Shown in pieces: positions 46,250 to 57,231 of a stretch of DNA of 64,000 nt. Origin of the DNA: JAVBQG01 sp031549185 (lineage in GTDB: Bacteria > Synergistota > Synergistia > Synergistales > Synergistaceae); NCBI GenBank assembly GCA_031549185.1, contig JAVBQG010000014.1, positions 1 through 64,000 on the forward strand, given 5' to 3'. Position 1 is the stretch's first letter. The number at the start of each line of letters is the position of its first letter. The position numbers and the translations under genes are program-made. The notes beneath the pieces are model-generated. The model searched no databases and had not been told where the DNA came from. It was given only the letters and a program-made list of their open reading frames with translations.

Positions 46250-46888
46250 TCACGAAAAATCATCCTCGTCTCGAATGTAGACTCTCACATCGCCGACGCA
46301 AAAACCTTTGAGAGAACGAAGCATACCCTTGACGCCGCCCCCGACGAAATCCGCGACGAAGTCCTTCATCGGCAGCTCCCTGTCGCCGATGTAGGCGCGC
46401 ACCGACCTCCTGACGCGCGAAATTTTGGCCGCAATGTCGGACGCGAGGCGATCGATCTCGTCCGCGCCGTAGCGCTCCGCCCCGTTCCCGGAACCGAAGC
46501 GGTCGTAGAGAGCGAATATCCCCGGATAGTCTGGTTTCTCACCATCGGGCTCGAGTACCCATATTTTGGGCAACGCCATCTCCTTGCCGCCCTCCAGGAT
46601 CACGACGTCGGCGTCGGGAAAAAATCTCGACGCAACCTCTGCGGGGCTTACACTTTCGAAGTCGCACGACGTGCTTTCGTAGCGGAAGGATCCCTCGCCC
46701 CACAGAAGGGCATCCACGCCCAATCCGCAGGCGGCCCCCGAGTCCGTATTCGGCTCCGAGGCCACGAACTCCTGCGTCCTCTTGATATACCCAACTCTGA
46801 AACCCCGCGCCTTCAAACGCCCCAACAGCGCGCGGCAGAGCGTGCTCTTGCCTGTGTCCTTGAATCCGGAGACCGCAATCAGCCTCAA
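46250..46888 (-). CDS. mobB: MobB-like molybdopterin-guanine dinucleotide synthesis GTPase
   Basis: A 212-residue P-loop protein starting MRLIAVSGFKDTGKST, the MobB Walker A. DADVVILEGGKEMALPKIWV matches the family Walker B/effector segment. MobB assists MobA in attaching GMP to molybdopterin. The C-terminal 50 residues are longer than in the shortest homologues. TTG 46888 overlaps the TGA of the permease gene (TTGA) and has GGAGGGGG upstream. It implies Mo/W-enzymes, none of which is in the window. Confidence 0.85.
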   Translation of the reverse strand: MRLIAVSGFKDTGKSTLCRALLGRLKARGFRVGYIKRTQEFVASEPNTDSGAACGLGVDALLWGEGSFRYESTSCDFESVSPAEVASRFFPDADVVILEGGKEMALPKIWVLEPDGEKPDYPGIFALYDRFGSGNGAERYGADEIDRLASDIAAKISRVRRSVRAYIGDRELPMKDFVADFVGGGVKGMLRSLKGFCVGDVRVYIRDEDDFS

Positions 46889-48009
46889 TCTTTCTCCCCC
46901 TCCAGGTCGACGATGTTCTCATCGGCAGGTGCGCTGACGATGAGCCTGTATACGTGCAAGAAAAAAACGGCCAGCGACAGCACCAGGGGGCCGAGGAAAA
47001 GCCCCAGGAACCCCCAGGTGGCGAGCCCGCCGAGGATCCCCACGAAGACGAGCAGGATATGCACCTTGCTCCCCTCCGATATAAACATCGGCCGCAGCAG
47101 GTTGTCGATGCTGCTGACGACCAGCAGGCCCCACAGCAGAAGGATCACGCCCTGCTTCGAATGCCCCTGCACGAACAGGTAAATGACGCCGGGTCCCCAG
47201 ACGATTGGAGTCCCCACGAACGGCAACATCGCGAAGAGGAACATGAGCGCGCCGAAAAACACGGGATTATCGAGGCCGACATACCACCACCCCAGCGCGC
47301 CCAGCGTCCCCTGAATCGCGGCCGTGAGCATGATGCCGTAGAAGATGGCGTAAAGCATTCTTTGGGCCCGGAGAAGCAGGGCATCCTTCGACGATGGAGA
47401 GAGCGGCAGCAGATCCTTGACGAATCCGATGAAGCGATGGCCGTCGTGCGTGATGAAGAAGGAGGCCACCGTGATCACCAGCAGGTTGAACGCGACGCGC
47501 AGGGCGTTGCCGAGGAGCTCCTTCGATATGTTGGTCGTGACCGAGGCCAGGGTCGCGGCGCTGCTGTAGAAGAGCTCCTTCCAGACCGGCAGGCCCTTCA
47601 TCTGCGGAAACATCGAGAGGAGCCAGGCGATCGGAGGCAGAGAAAGGACCGACTCGATCGGGGCACCCCTCGCGTCCGGCAACCAACCGAGCACCAAGCC
47701 GTAGAGCTTCGTCGCCTCGTGCGTAATGGCCACACCGACTGCGGTCATCGGCAGTACGAGCAGGAAAAGAATGAGAACCGTGTTCACCGCCGCGGCGAGA
47801 TATGAGTACCTCCCCCGGAATAGTTTCCTGTGAATAAACCGGTAGACGGGATATGTAAAAAAAGAGAGGACCGCGGCCCAGGCAAGGCCGGGCGCCAGGG
47901 GTTTGGCGACAAGAATTGCGAGGGCGAGAAAAAAGAAGAGCAAAAGGACGAAGGGGACGGCGCTGCTCCTCAACTTTCTCAAAATTCTTCTATCATCTGA
48001 ATCGTTCAA
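46885..48009 (-). CDS. AI-2E family permease (DUF20)
   Basis: A 374-residue integral membrane protein with about eight helices. It has the family's LLPLSPSSKD region, a GIMLTAAIQGTLGALGWW segment and MFLFAMLPFVGTPIVWGP near the C-terminal core, plus ILGGLATWGFLGLFLGPL. Members include putative AI-2 exporters and Na+/H+ antiporters, so the substrate is open. It is coupled to mobB. Confidence 0.88.
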   Translation of the reverse strand: MNDSDDRRILRKLRSSAVPFVLLLFFFLALAILVAKPLAPGLAWAAVLSFFTYPVYRFIHRKLFRGRYSYLAAAVNTVLILFLLVLPMTAVGVAITHEATKLYGLVLGWLPDARGAPIESVLSLPPIAWLLSMFPQMKGLPVWKELFYSSAATLASVTTNISKELLGNALRVAFNLLVITVASFFITHDGHRFIGFVKDLLPLSPSSKDALLLRAQRMLYAIFYGIMLTAAIQGTLGALGWWYVGLDNPVFFGALMFLFAMLPFVGTPIVWGPGVIYLFVQGHSKQGVILLLWGLLVVSSIDNLLRPMFISEGSKVHILLVFVGILGGLATWGFLGLFLGPLVLSLAVFFLHVYRLIVSAPADENIVDLEGEKD

Positions 48010-48196
48010 AATAAAACCCCCTGAAAATAAAAATGATAAAATAGTCCCGCATCAAAATGTGGCAAGTGCGGATATGATACTCCGTAAAACGCTATACTTA
48101 TGCATGTATATAATATTTCTCATATTACCGCACATGCACTTATTTGAACAGGGAATTGAAGCGGCGAACAAGATCAAGTAGACAGAGGAGATTTTC

Positions 48197-49456
48197 ATGG
48201 TCAAGACGAAAGCTGCCGTAAAAGCGGAGAACAAAAAGATCTCCTCTCGCCCGGAAGAAATTCAACTGCAGGAGGAGACGGTCGTCGTCGCCGTTCCGGT
48301 CGAGAAGCTGGACGTGTACGAAGGCGTCGTCAGCAGCGACATCGTCGGAAAAGACGGCGCAATCATCCTCCCGGCCGGAGTGGACCTGAGTCTCGTCGAA
48401 TCCTCCATCGACACGATCATGCAGAGAATAAAGGCGCAGGGTATCGACGAGATCCGAATTCGCACCAAACCGCAGTTCTCCGAGCAGGACATCGAGGAGA
48501 TTTTCGACAAAGTCTACACGGACGACAACGCCCTCATCAGCAAGGAAAAGGCTCGCGACGTCGTCAAACAGGTGGACTCTCTCTTCGACGCCGTGAGGAA
48601 GCAGGAGTTCGAGCCGGAGATGGTCACGCCCCTCGCGAACATGGGCGCGAGCCTGACGGAGGAAATTCTGCGCAACCCGTCGGTCGCCCTGTCGCTCGGC
48701 AAGGTACACGACGCCGACGAATACACGTTCGTCCACTCCTTCAACGTGGCCGTGCTGACCGGATACCTGACCAACCGCCTGCACCCCAGCAACCGGGATT
48801 ACTTGCAGAGGGTCGTGGTCGGATCACTGCTTCACGACGTCGGCAAGGCTCAGATCCCGATCGAGATCCTGAACAAACCGGGGCCGCTGGACTCGCAGGA
48901 GTTCGCGGAGATGAAAAAGCATCCCACCCTCGGCGTCGATCTGGCGATCAGTGGCGGCATGAGCGACGAGGATATCCTCGAAGTGATCGGCGGCCACCAC
49001 GAAAAGTGGTCGGGAAAAGGGTATCCGGACGGGCGCAAAGGTCTGGAGATATCGGAGGCCGCCCGCATCGCGGCGGTGGCGGATGTCTTCGACGCCCTCA
49101 CGGCAAAACGCGTCTACAAGAAACCCATGTCATCACGCGAAGCGCTTACCCTGATCATGAAGGACGCGGGAGGGCATTTCGACACGAAGATCGCGCGAGA
49201 GCTGCTCGTGAGCCTCGGCCTGTATCCGCCGGGATCCATCGTCTCCCTCTCGGACGGCGGCGTGGGTCTCGTCGTCTCGAACGGCGGGAAGGATCTCGTC
49301 CGTCCCGTGCTTATGCTGAAGGAGAGCAAGACAAAAAAGATGGATCTGAGCGCCGCGCCCGTCTTTCTGGATCTCAAGACCTCGAAGGATCTCTGCATCG
49401 TCCAGTACCTGGGACATGGGGAGAAGAGAGACCTGGGGTTGCCGTTGAAGGGTTAG
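48197..49456 (+). CDS. HD-GYP domain c-di-GMP phosphodiesterase, stand-alone
   Basis: A 419-residue protein without a receiver domain. An N-terminal DUF3391-like sensory region (about 35-100) precedes the HD-GYP core: VGSLLHDVGKAQIP, HHEKWSGKGYPDGR, ADVFDALTAKRVYKK. The C-terminal 80 residues form a small beta-rich extension (SIVSLSDGGVGLVV). GGAG lies upstream of ATG 48197. It is convergent with larB; their stop codons overlap. Confidence 0.92.
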   Translation: MVKTKAAVKAENKKISSRPEEIQLQEETVVVAVPVEKLDVYEGVVSSDIVGKDGAIILPAGVDLSLVESSIDTIMQRIKAQGIDEIRIRTKPQFSEQDIEEIFDKVYTDDNALISKEKARDVVKQVDSLFDAVRKQEFEPEMVTPLANMGASLTEEILRNPSVALSLGKVHDADEYTFVHSFNVAVLTGYLTNRLHPSNRDYLQRVVVGSLLHDVGKAQIPIEILNKPGPLDSQEFAEMKKHPTLGVDLAISGGMSDEDILEVIGGHHEKWSGKGYPDGRKGLEISEAARIAAVADVFDALTAKRVYKKPMSSREALTLIMKDAGGHFDTKIARELLVSLGLYPPGSIVSLSDGGVGLVVSNGGKDLVRPVLMLKESKTKKMDLSAAPVFLDLKTSKDLCIVQYLGHGEKRDLGLPLKG

Positions 49457-50111
49457 TTTTTTTCTTTTTTCGACACGGCGATCGCCGCCGCAAGTCCGGC
49501 GCCGACGCCATTGTCGATGTTGACGACCACCAGGCCGGGCGAGCAGGACGACAGCATGGTATTCAAGGCGACGCCCCCGCCGGAGGCGATGCCGTATCCG
49601 ACGGAGGTCGGCAGCCCGATCACCAGTGACGAGACGAGCCCCGTCACGACGCTCGGCAGCGCGCCATCCATCCCCGCAACCACAATCACGACGTCGGCCC
49701 TGCGGATCTCCGGCAACACGCCGAGCAGGCGATGCAGGCCCGCCACGCCGACGTCGTAGAATTTCTCCACACGGCAGCCGGAGAACTCCGCGATGCCAGC
49801 CGCCTCCTCGGCGACGGGGACGTCGCTGCTGCCGGCGGAGAGCACCGCGACCAGACCTCTCGGCCGGGGATCGGCGCTCTGGATGATGCCGAGCCGGGAG
49901 ACGGGATTATAAATCAGCGCCGGATCGCCTTCCACGACCAACTCCGCCTGCGCGGGGGACATGCGGCTGAACGCCATGCTGACGCGGCGCTCCCGCACGC
50001 TACGGGCGATCGTCGCGAGCTGCCCGTCCGACTTGCCCGGGCAGTAGACGACCTCCCCCACACCCTTGCGGCGCTCCCTGTCGAAATCGAGGCGAACCTC
50101 CGGCGTCTCGC

Positions 50112-50115
<4 letters not shown>
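49453..50115 (-). CDS. larB: Nickel-pincer cofactor biosynthesis protein LarB
   Basis: A 220-residue protein of the AIR-carboxylase-like LarB family. It shows EVVYCPGKSDGQL, AAGIAEFSGCRVEKFYDVGVAG and VVAGMDGALPSVVTGLV. LarB carboxylates and hydrolyses NaAD to make the lactate-racemase cofactor precursor. ATG 50115 overlaps the guaA stop codon. LarC and LarE are not in the window. Confidence 0.9.
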
Positions 50116-51662
<1,547 letters not shown>

Positions 51663-51743
51663 GGTCGTCGGGCTCGTCGCCCACACCTCCCGCAAGTCGT
51701 CGAAGATTTTTTTCTATGCTGCAGCAGTATGCCACAAAGAGAC

Positions 51744-51777
51744 GAAAAATGCGACCCCTCGGGGGCCGCATTTTTCG
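51744..51777 (-). terminator. Terminator after groEL
   Basis: GAAAAATGCG and CGCATTTTTC arms enclose GGCCCCCGAGGGG (minus strand), with T runs usable on both strands. It lies between the groEL stop and guaA. Confidence 0.85.
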
Positions 51778-51815
51778 CTTCTTGTGGGAAGCTGCGATCT
51801 ATCCGAAATTCGAAA

Positions 51816-53459
51816 TTAATCGAAATCGCCCATGCCACCCATTCCGCCCATACCGCCGGGCATACCGGGCATCGCATCCTTCTTCTCGGGCTTGTCGGCC
51901 ACGAGAACGTCGGTGGTCAGGATCATGGCCGCGATGGAGCCGGCGTTCTGCACGGCGCTGCGGGTGACCTTGACCGGGTCGATGATGCCGGCCTTGACCA
52001 TGTCGACATACTCGCCCTTCGCGGCGTCGAGCCCCTCGCCCTTCTTGAGGCTGCCGATCTTCTCGATGACGACGTCGCCCTGCAGGCCCGCGTTGGAGGC
52101 GATGAGGTGCATCGGCTCGGTGAGCGCGCGGCGCACGATGGAAGCGCCGGTCTTCATGTCGCCGTCGAGGCCGTCGATGTACTTGTCGAGCGCGCCCATG
52201 CACTGCACGAGCGCCACACCACCGCCAGCGACGATGCCCTCTTCCACGGCCGCGCGGGTCGCGTTGAGCGCATCCTCGATGCGGTGCTTCAGTTCCTTCT
52301 GCTCGGTCTCCGTCGCGGCGCCGACCTGGATGACGGCCACACCGCCGACGAGCTTCGCCAAGCGCTCCTGGAGCTTCTCTTTATCGTACTCGGAGGTGGA
52401 ATCCTCGAGCTCCTTGCGGATCTGCGCAGCGCGGTCCTTGATCGCCTGCGGTTCGCCCGCGCCCTCCACGATGGTGGTCTCTTCCTTGCCGACGCGAATC
52501 CTCTTCGCCTTGCCGAGCATGGAGAGGTCCGCGTTCTCGAGCTTGAGGCCGATGTCCTCGCTGATCACGCGCGCGCCGACGACGGTCGCGATGTCCTGCA
52601 GCATGGCCTTGCGGCGATCGCCGAAGCCGGGCGCTTTGACGGCGACAACCTGCAGAATGCCGCGCAGCTTGTTGACGACGAGCGTCGCGAGCGCTTCGCC
52701 CTCGACATCCTCTGCGATGATGAGAAGGGGCTTGCCGGTCTGGACGACCTTCTCGAGGACCGGGAGCATATCCTTCACGTTGGAGACCTTGCCCTCGACG
52801 ATCAGCACGTTGGCATCGTCGAGCGAGGCCTCCATGCGATCGGGGTTGGTGATCATGTAGGGGCTGATGTAGCCCTTGTCGAACTGCAGGCCCTCGACCA
52901 TCTCAAGCGCCGTGCCGACGGACTGGCTGTCCTCGACGGTGATGACACCGTCCTCGCCCACCTTGCCCATCGCCTGCGCGATCAGCTCGCCAACCGCCTT
53001 GTCGTTGGCGGAGATGGATGCGACCTGTGCAATCTTCTCGTGTTCCTTGACGGTGACGGCCTGGTCCTTGAGCTCGTCGACGACGAGATCGATCGCCTTC
53101 TCGATGCCCTTGCGGAGCTGGGCGCCGTTCGCGCCGGCGGCCACATTCTTGAGGCCCTCGCGGATCATCGCGCGAGCGACGACCGTCGCGGTGGTGGTGC
53201 CGTCGCCCGCGATGTCGTTGGTCTTGGAGGCAACTTCCTTCAGAAGCTGCGCGCCCATGTTCTCGAACGGATCGTCGAGCTCGATCTCCTTCGCGATCGT
53301 GACGCCGTCGTTGGTGATCGTCGGCGAGCCGAACTTCTTCTCGAGAACGACGTTGCGGCCCTTGGGACCGAGGGTGATACCGACGGTGTCGGCCACTTTA
53401 TTGACGCCACGCTCCATCGCGCGACGGGCTTCCTCTTTGAAGAGCAGAATCTTAGCCAT
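51816..53459 (-). CDS. groEL: Chaperonin GroEL
   Basis: A 547-residue type I chaperonin. It has TLGPKGRNVVLEKKFGSP (apical/ATP region), AGDGTTTATV, AVKAPGFGDRRKAML and the terminal MPGMPGGMGGMGGM tail. It folds client proteins in the cytoplasm with GroES. It follows groES by 40 bases under CIRCE control. Confidence 0.98.
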   Translation of the reverse strand: MAKILLFKEEARRAMERGVNKVADTVGITLGPKGRNVVLEKKFGSPTITNDGVTIAKEIELDDPFENMGAQLLKEVASKTNDIAGDGTTTATVVARAMIREGLKNVAAGANGAQLRKGIEKAIDLVVDELKDQAVTVKEHEKIAQVASISANDKAVGELIAQAMGKVGEDGVITVEDSQSVGTALEMVEGLQFDKGYISPYMITNPDRMEASLDDANVLIVEGKVSNVKDMLPVLEKVVQTGKPLLIIAEDVEGEALATLVVNKLRGILQVVAVKAPGFGDRRKAMLQDIATVVGARVISEDIGLKLENADLSMLGKAKRIRVGKEETTIVEGAGEPQAIKDRAAQIRKELEDSTSEYDKEKLQERLAKLVGGVAVIQVGAATETEQKELKHRIEDALNATRAAVEEGIVAGGGVALVQCMGALDKYIDGLDGDMKTGASIVRRALTEPMHLIASNAGLQGDVVIEKIGSLKKGEGLDAAKGEYVDMVKAGIIDPVKVTRSAVQNAGSIAAMILTTDVLVADKPEKKDAMPGMPGGMGGMGGMGDFD

Positions 53460-53499
53460 GGTAAATCTCCTCCTTATTTGTACGGATTCGTCCGATTAC

Positions 53500-53790
53500 T
53501 TACTTCTCTACAACCGCGAGGACGTCGCGCTCGGAGAGGACGAGGTATTCCTCGCCGTCGAGCTTGATCTCGGTGCCGGAGTACTTACTGTAGATGATGC
53601 GGTCGTCGGCCTTCAGGTCCATGGCCTGGCGCGTGCCGTTGTCGAGAACCTTGCCCGGCCCTACCGCGACCACGATACCCTCGACCGGCTTCTCCTTCAC
53701 GGTGTCCGGCAGAACGAGGCCGCCCTTCGTCATCTCCTCGTGGGGAGCGGCTTTCACTACGATACGATCGCCCAGTGGCTTCAGCTTCAT
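53500..53790 (-). CDS. groES: Co-chaperonin GroES
   Basis: A 96-residue GroES: MKLKPLGDRIVVKAAPHEE, the mobile-loop GGLVLPDTVKEKP and the KYSGTEIKLDGEEYLVL roof/base segment. GAGGAGG precedes ATG 53790. First gene of the groES-groEL operon. Confidence 0.97.
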   Translation of the reverse strand: MKLKPLGDRIVVKAAPHEEMTKGGLVLPDTVKEKPVEGIVVAVGPGKVLDNGTRQAMDLKADDRIIYSKYSGTEIKLDGEEYLVLSERDVLAVVEK

Positions 53791-53828
53791 TACTTGTAAC
53801 CTCCTCGAAAAATTTGCTCGTTTTTATG

Positions 53829-53855
53829 TTAGCACTCACCGATATCGAGTGCTAA
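53829..53855 (-). promoter_or_regulatory. CIRCE operator (HrcA binding site)
   Basis: Perfect TTAGCACTC-N9-GAGTGCTAA inverted repeat just upstream of groES. HrcA bound here represses the operon in the absence of heat stress. hrcA is not in the window. Confidence 0.97.
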
Positions 53856-53868
53856 ACATTACGGATAA

Positions 53869-53897
53869 AGTCTAACGACGCATATGAACAATCTCAA
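53869..53897 (-). promoter_or_regulatory. groES-groEL promoter
   Basis: Minus strand TTGAGA (53897-53892) and TAGACT (53874-53869) with 17-bp spacing. Transcription would start at about 53862, placing CIRCE in the early leader, as expected. Confidence 0.7.
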
Positions 53898-54072
53898 GTG
53901 AGAATATAGGGAAATAAAAAGAAATATCTCCTGTTATTCCTAAAAATCTCCATTATATTGCATTATACGCCCAATTGTTCGCAATATGCGCATTTTCAGG
54001 GCGACAACGCCCCTTCCCGTTTCTAAAATCGTTTCATACTTTGAGAGTAACTCGGGAAGAGGAGGCATGACC

Positions 54073-55332
54073 ATGGAAACCACACCGCGCTCGAACAGGC
54101 TTCACATCGGCGTATACGGTCGCAGGAACGCCGGAAAGTCGAGTCTCATCAACTTCATCACGAACCAACCGGTCGCGCTCGTCTCGGACACCCCCGGCAC
54201 GACGACGGATCCCGTGCTCAAAAACATGGAGCTGCTCCCGCTCGGTCCGGTCGTCTTCATCGACACGGCTGGCCTCGACGACACAGGAGAGCTGGGTGGG
54301 CTGCGCGTCGCGCGGACGAAAGAGATGATCGGGCGCACGGACCTCGCGTTGATCGTGATCCCCTCGGGCGCGGGAGAGATCGACAAGACGGGCGCGCGCG
54401 AGTTCGAGTGGCTCGACGAGCTGAGAAAGAAAAAGGTCGCGGTCTTCGGCGTCCTGAGTCAGGTCGACAGGCTTACGCCCGCGGAGGCGGAGGCGACGAG
54501 GGCGGCGCTGGAAGAACGCATGGGGATCCCCTTCGTCTCCGTGTCGGCAAAGACCGGCGCGGGACGGGGAAACCTGCTGGAGGCGATCGTGCGCGAGGCA
54601 CCGATCGACTTCGAGCGGCCGACAATCTTGGGCGACCTGATAGAGAGAGGCGCGCGCGTCATGCTCGTGGCGCCGCAGGACATACAGGCCCCGAAGGGAC
54701 GTTTGATCCTGCCGCAGGTACAGGTTCTGCGCGACGTGCTGGACCACCATGCGCTCGCACTGCTCGTGACGATGGCCGAATGCGAGATTCTATTGAGCTC
54801 CCTGAAAGAAAAACCGGACCTCGTCGTGACCGACTCGCAGGTCTTCACGCAGGTGAACGCGCTGCTGCCGCGCGAGGTGCCGCTGACGTCGTTCTCGATC
54901 TTGATGGCGCGTTACAAGGGGGATCTGGAGACGTTCGTGAACGGCGCGCGAAAAATAGCGACGCTCAAGGAGACCGACAAGGTGCTGATCGCCGAGGCCT
55001 GCACGCACCACGCGCTGGAGGGAGACATCGGACGGCAGAAGCTGCCCGCCTGGCTGAAACAGAAGGCGGGGCCGGGTTTGACCGTCGATGTGGTGAGCGG
55101 CTTCACCTTCCCGGACAACCTGGCCGAGTATGCGCTGATCGTCCATTGCGGGGCCTGCATGTTCACGAGAAAACAGCTGATGAGCCGCCTGATTCAGGCG
55201 GACGCGGTGGGTGTCCCGATCACAAACTACGGTACCGCGATCGCGGCGATCAATGGAATTCTGGAGCGGGTGGTGGAGATGTTTCCGGAGGTGGCAAAAC
55301 CAACGCCTACGTCTGAATCCTGTGAATCCTGA
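54073..55332 (+). CDS. hydF: [FeFe]-hydrogenase maturation GTPase HydF
   Basis: A 419-residue scaffold protein. The GTPase domain shows GRRNAGKSSL (P loop), DTPGTTTDP and DTAGLDD. The C-terminal cluster-binding domain has EACTHHALEGD and the HCGACM motif that holds a [4Fe-4S] cluster. HydF receives the 2Fe subcluster from HydE/HydG and loads HydA. GAGGAGG at seven bases supports ATG 54073. hydE, hydG and the hydrogenase are elsewhere. It is the only GTPase of this type seen here. Confidence 0.95.
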   Translation: METTPRSNRLHIGVYGRRNAGKSSLINFITNQPVALVSDTPGTTTDPVLKNMELLPLGPVVFIDTAGLDDTGELGGLRVARTKEMIGRTDLALIVIPSGAGEIDKTGAREFEWLDELRKKKVAVFGVLSQVDRLTPAEAEATRAALEERMGIPFVSVSAKTGAGRGNLLEAIVREAPIDFERPTILGDLIERGARVMLVAPQDIQAPKGRLILPQVQVLRDVLDHHALALLVTMAECEILLSSLKEKPDLVVTDSQVFTQVNALLPREVPLTSFSILMARYKGDLETFVNGARKIATLKETDKVLIAEACTHHALEGDIGRQKLPAWLKQKAGPGLTVDVVSGFTFPDNLAEYALIVHCGACMFTRKQLMSRLIQADAVGVPITNYGTAIAAINGILERVVEMFPEVAKPTPTSESCES

Positions 55333-55350
55333 ATAAACGCGGCTGTGATT

Positions 55351-56391
55351 TCAGGCGGCCTTCCATATATACCACGAGGGGTCTGGACACAGGGAGAGGT
55401 CCGAGCGTTCGCCCCGTCTGTAGGCGGCGTAGCCCGCAGCGGCGATCATAACGGCGTTGTCAGTGCAGTATTCGCGCGGAGGAAGAAAGACCTCCCACTT
55501 CTGCCGCCTTCCCAACTCGGACAGGCCCTCGCGCAGTGCCGCATTTGCGGCGACCCCGCCGGAGATCGCGATGCGTCTCACACCCGTCTGTCTCACCGCC
55601 AGTTTTATCTTCCCCAGCAGCGACTCGGTCACGACGCGCTGAAACGACGCGCAGATATCAGCGAGTGGAAGCTCTCTCTCGGCGACGCCGGAGTCGAGCA
55701 ACTTCCGCACCGCCGTCCGCAGCGAGGTCTTGACGCCGCTGAAGCTGAACTCGACCTCCTTGCTGCCCTTGAGGGGCGTGGGGAAGTCGAACGCGCTCGC
55801 GTCTCCGTCGCGCGCATATTTTTCGACGACCGGGCCGCCTGGGTAGCCGAGCCCGAGCAGCTTGGCCGCTTTGTCGTAAGCCTCTCCCGCCGCGTCGTCG
55901 CGCGTCGCGCCGAGCAGAAGATAGTCGCCGAAGCCGCGCATCAGCACGATCTCCGTGTGCCCGCCGGAGACGATCAGGCAGAGAAAGGGCGGCGCGAGGT
56001 CCGGGCTCGCCACGATGTTCGCGAACATATGTCCCTCCAGATGGTTGACGCCGATCAGCGGCACACCCCACCCTTGCGAGAACGCCTTCGCCGCCATCAC
56101 GCCGACCAACAGGGAACCCATCAACCCGGGGCCTGCCGTGACGGCGATAAGATCGATGCACTTCGGCTCGACATTCGCATCCGCGAGCAGCGAACGAAAG
56201 AGCGGCAAGAGAGCCTCCTGGTGCTTTCGTGAGGCGAGCTCCGGTACGACACCCCCGAAGGGCGAGTGGTCCGCGATCTGGCTGGCGATCGAAGCGCCAA
56301 GAACATGTCGCTCGCCCCGAAGCAGGGCGAGCGCCGTGTCATCGCAACTGGTCTCGATACCGAGCGTGATGAAATCAGTGCCCGCAGCCAC
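55351..56391 (-). CDS. tsaD: tRNA N6-adenosine threonylcarbamoyltransferase TsaD
   Basis: A 346-residue Kae1/TsaD ASKHA-fold protein. It has LGIETSCDDTALALL, GVNHLEGHMFAN (metal-binding His pair), LIVSGGHTEIVLM, and AISGGVAANAALRE. It transfers threonylcarbamoyl from TC-AMP (made by the TsaC at 9702-10676) to A37. Its start overlaps the end of the zinc-ribbon gene, so the two are coupled. Confidence 0.97.
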   Translation of the reverse strand: MAAGTDFITLGIETSCDDTALALLRGERHVLGASIASQIADHSPFGGVVPELASRKHQEALLPLFRSLLADANVEPKCIDLIAVTAGPGLMGSLLVGVMAAKAFSQGWGVPLIGVNHLEGHMFANIVASPDLAPPFLCLIVSGGHTEIVLMRGFGDYLLLGATRDDAAGEAYDKAAKLLGLGYPGGPVVEKYARDGDASAFDFPTPLKGSKEVEFSFSGVKTSLRTAVRKLLDSGVAERELPLADICASFQRVVTESLLGKIKLAVRQTGVRRIAISGGVAANAALREGLSELGRRQKWEVFLPPREYCTDNAVMIAAAGYAAYRRGERSDLSLCPDPSWYIWKAA

Positions 56392-56560
56392 AGCTGCCTC
56401 CGCAGGAACAGCCCCCTCCGCAGTTTCCGGAGCAGCTCTTCGACTTCCTGGGCTCGCCCTCGAGATGGATCAACACCTTGCATCGGCATATCGGACAGCG
56501 GTTCGCATATCCCTCGGTTTCGAAACGTTCGCCGCACTCGGCGCATGAATATACGTGCAT
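56375..56560 (-). CDS. FmdB-type zinc-ribbon protein with Cys/Gly-rich tail
   Basis: A 61-residue protein. CAECGERFE and CPICRC form a zinc ribbon (residues 6-27) of the FmdB/CxxC regulatory type. Residues 43-61 are an unusual CSGNCGGGCSCGGSCGCGH tail; 11 cysteines in all. A metal-storage or regulatory role is possible, but nothing specific is shown. It overlaps the tsaD start by 17 bases. Confidence 0.8.
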   Translation of the reverse strand: MHVYSCAECGERFETEGYANRCPICRCKVLIHLEGEPRKSKSCSGNCGGGCSCGGSCGCGH

Positions 56561-56634
56561 ATTGGAACTCCTTTCAAAAATTCGATCACGGGAAACCCAA
56601 AGGGCAAAAATTGCGATTCAGGCCTTCTCGTCTC

Positions 56635-57231
56635 TCAGTTTTTCGGCACGGTCCAGGTCGCAAGGCTTTCGTCGTACCCGATTTGAATCTCCGCGCCCGG
56701 TTTCAGCAGTTCGGACGGCACAAAAAAAACGAACTGGTCGGCGAAATCGCTCGGCAGCGATATGGCGCTCTCTTCCGGCCGCATAATCTGAGCGAGCCTT
56801 GCGCCGAGCAGAATATCCGCTCTTTGAGGGCGATAATCGCCGACGCGGATCTTGCCAAAGTCGAAGTCCCACGGCTTCGCGGTCGCAAATTGCACGACGA
56901 AGAGCGTCTTGTCCTTCTGCTTCATATAGTCGCCGACGCTCGCGCGCAACCACGAGGGCACGCTGTCGTACTCGGCCGCCTGATTCCCGTCCGGCCGCAG
57001 GCGCGCGATCTCGCCCCCCAGTTTGCGATCCATGCAGACGAACACCATTTTCGCCCTCGCCCCGATAACCAGCTCGTCTACCGCGACCCCCTCAACCCAG
57101 CAGGTGATCGTACGAGGGTTCAACATTTTCTCGAACTTCGTCTCCCTGCTCGCGGCCTCCGAGAAAGGAGGACAGATCAACAAGAGAAAGAACAGTATAG
57201 CCAACAGGGGAAAAATTCTAGCTCGTTTCAT
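56635..57231 (-). CDS. Exported protein of unknown function in the lpt-murJ operon
   Basis: A 198-residue protein. A signal peptide (RARIFPLLAILFFLLLICPP, cleaved near SEAAS) precedes a soluble domain of about 175 residues that I do not recognise. GGGAGGCACG before ATG 57231 sets the start, which overlaps the end of murJ, so it is translated with the envelope genes. A periplasmic envelope role is a fair inference from context only. Confidence 0.8.
   Translation of the reverse strand: MKRARIFPLLAILFFLLLICPPFSEAASRETKFEKMLNPRTITCWVEGVAVDELVIGARAKMVFVCMDRKLGGEIARLRPDGNQAAEYDSVPSWLRASVGDYMKQKDKTLFVVQFATAKPWDFDFGKIRVGDYRPQRADILLGARLAQIMRPEESAISLPSDFADQFVFFVPSELLKPGAEIQIGYDESLATWTVPKN

Noticed and set aside
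46226..47182. TTG with GAGGAGG upstream, frame antisense to mobB
   Set aside because: A good ribosome-like site but the protein is the antisense of mobB and of the permease gene; no family resemblance.
48074..48181. 35-codon hydrophobic frame before the HD-GYP gene
   Set aside because: No ribosome site, and the likely -10 (TATAAT 48109-48114) lies inside it, so it is probably untranscribed leader DNA.
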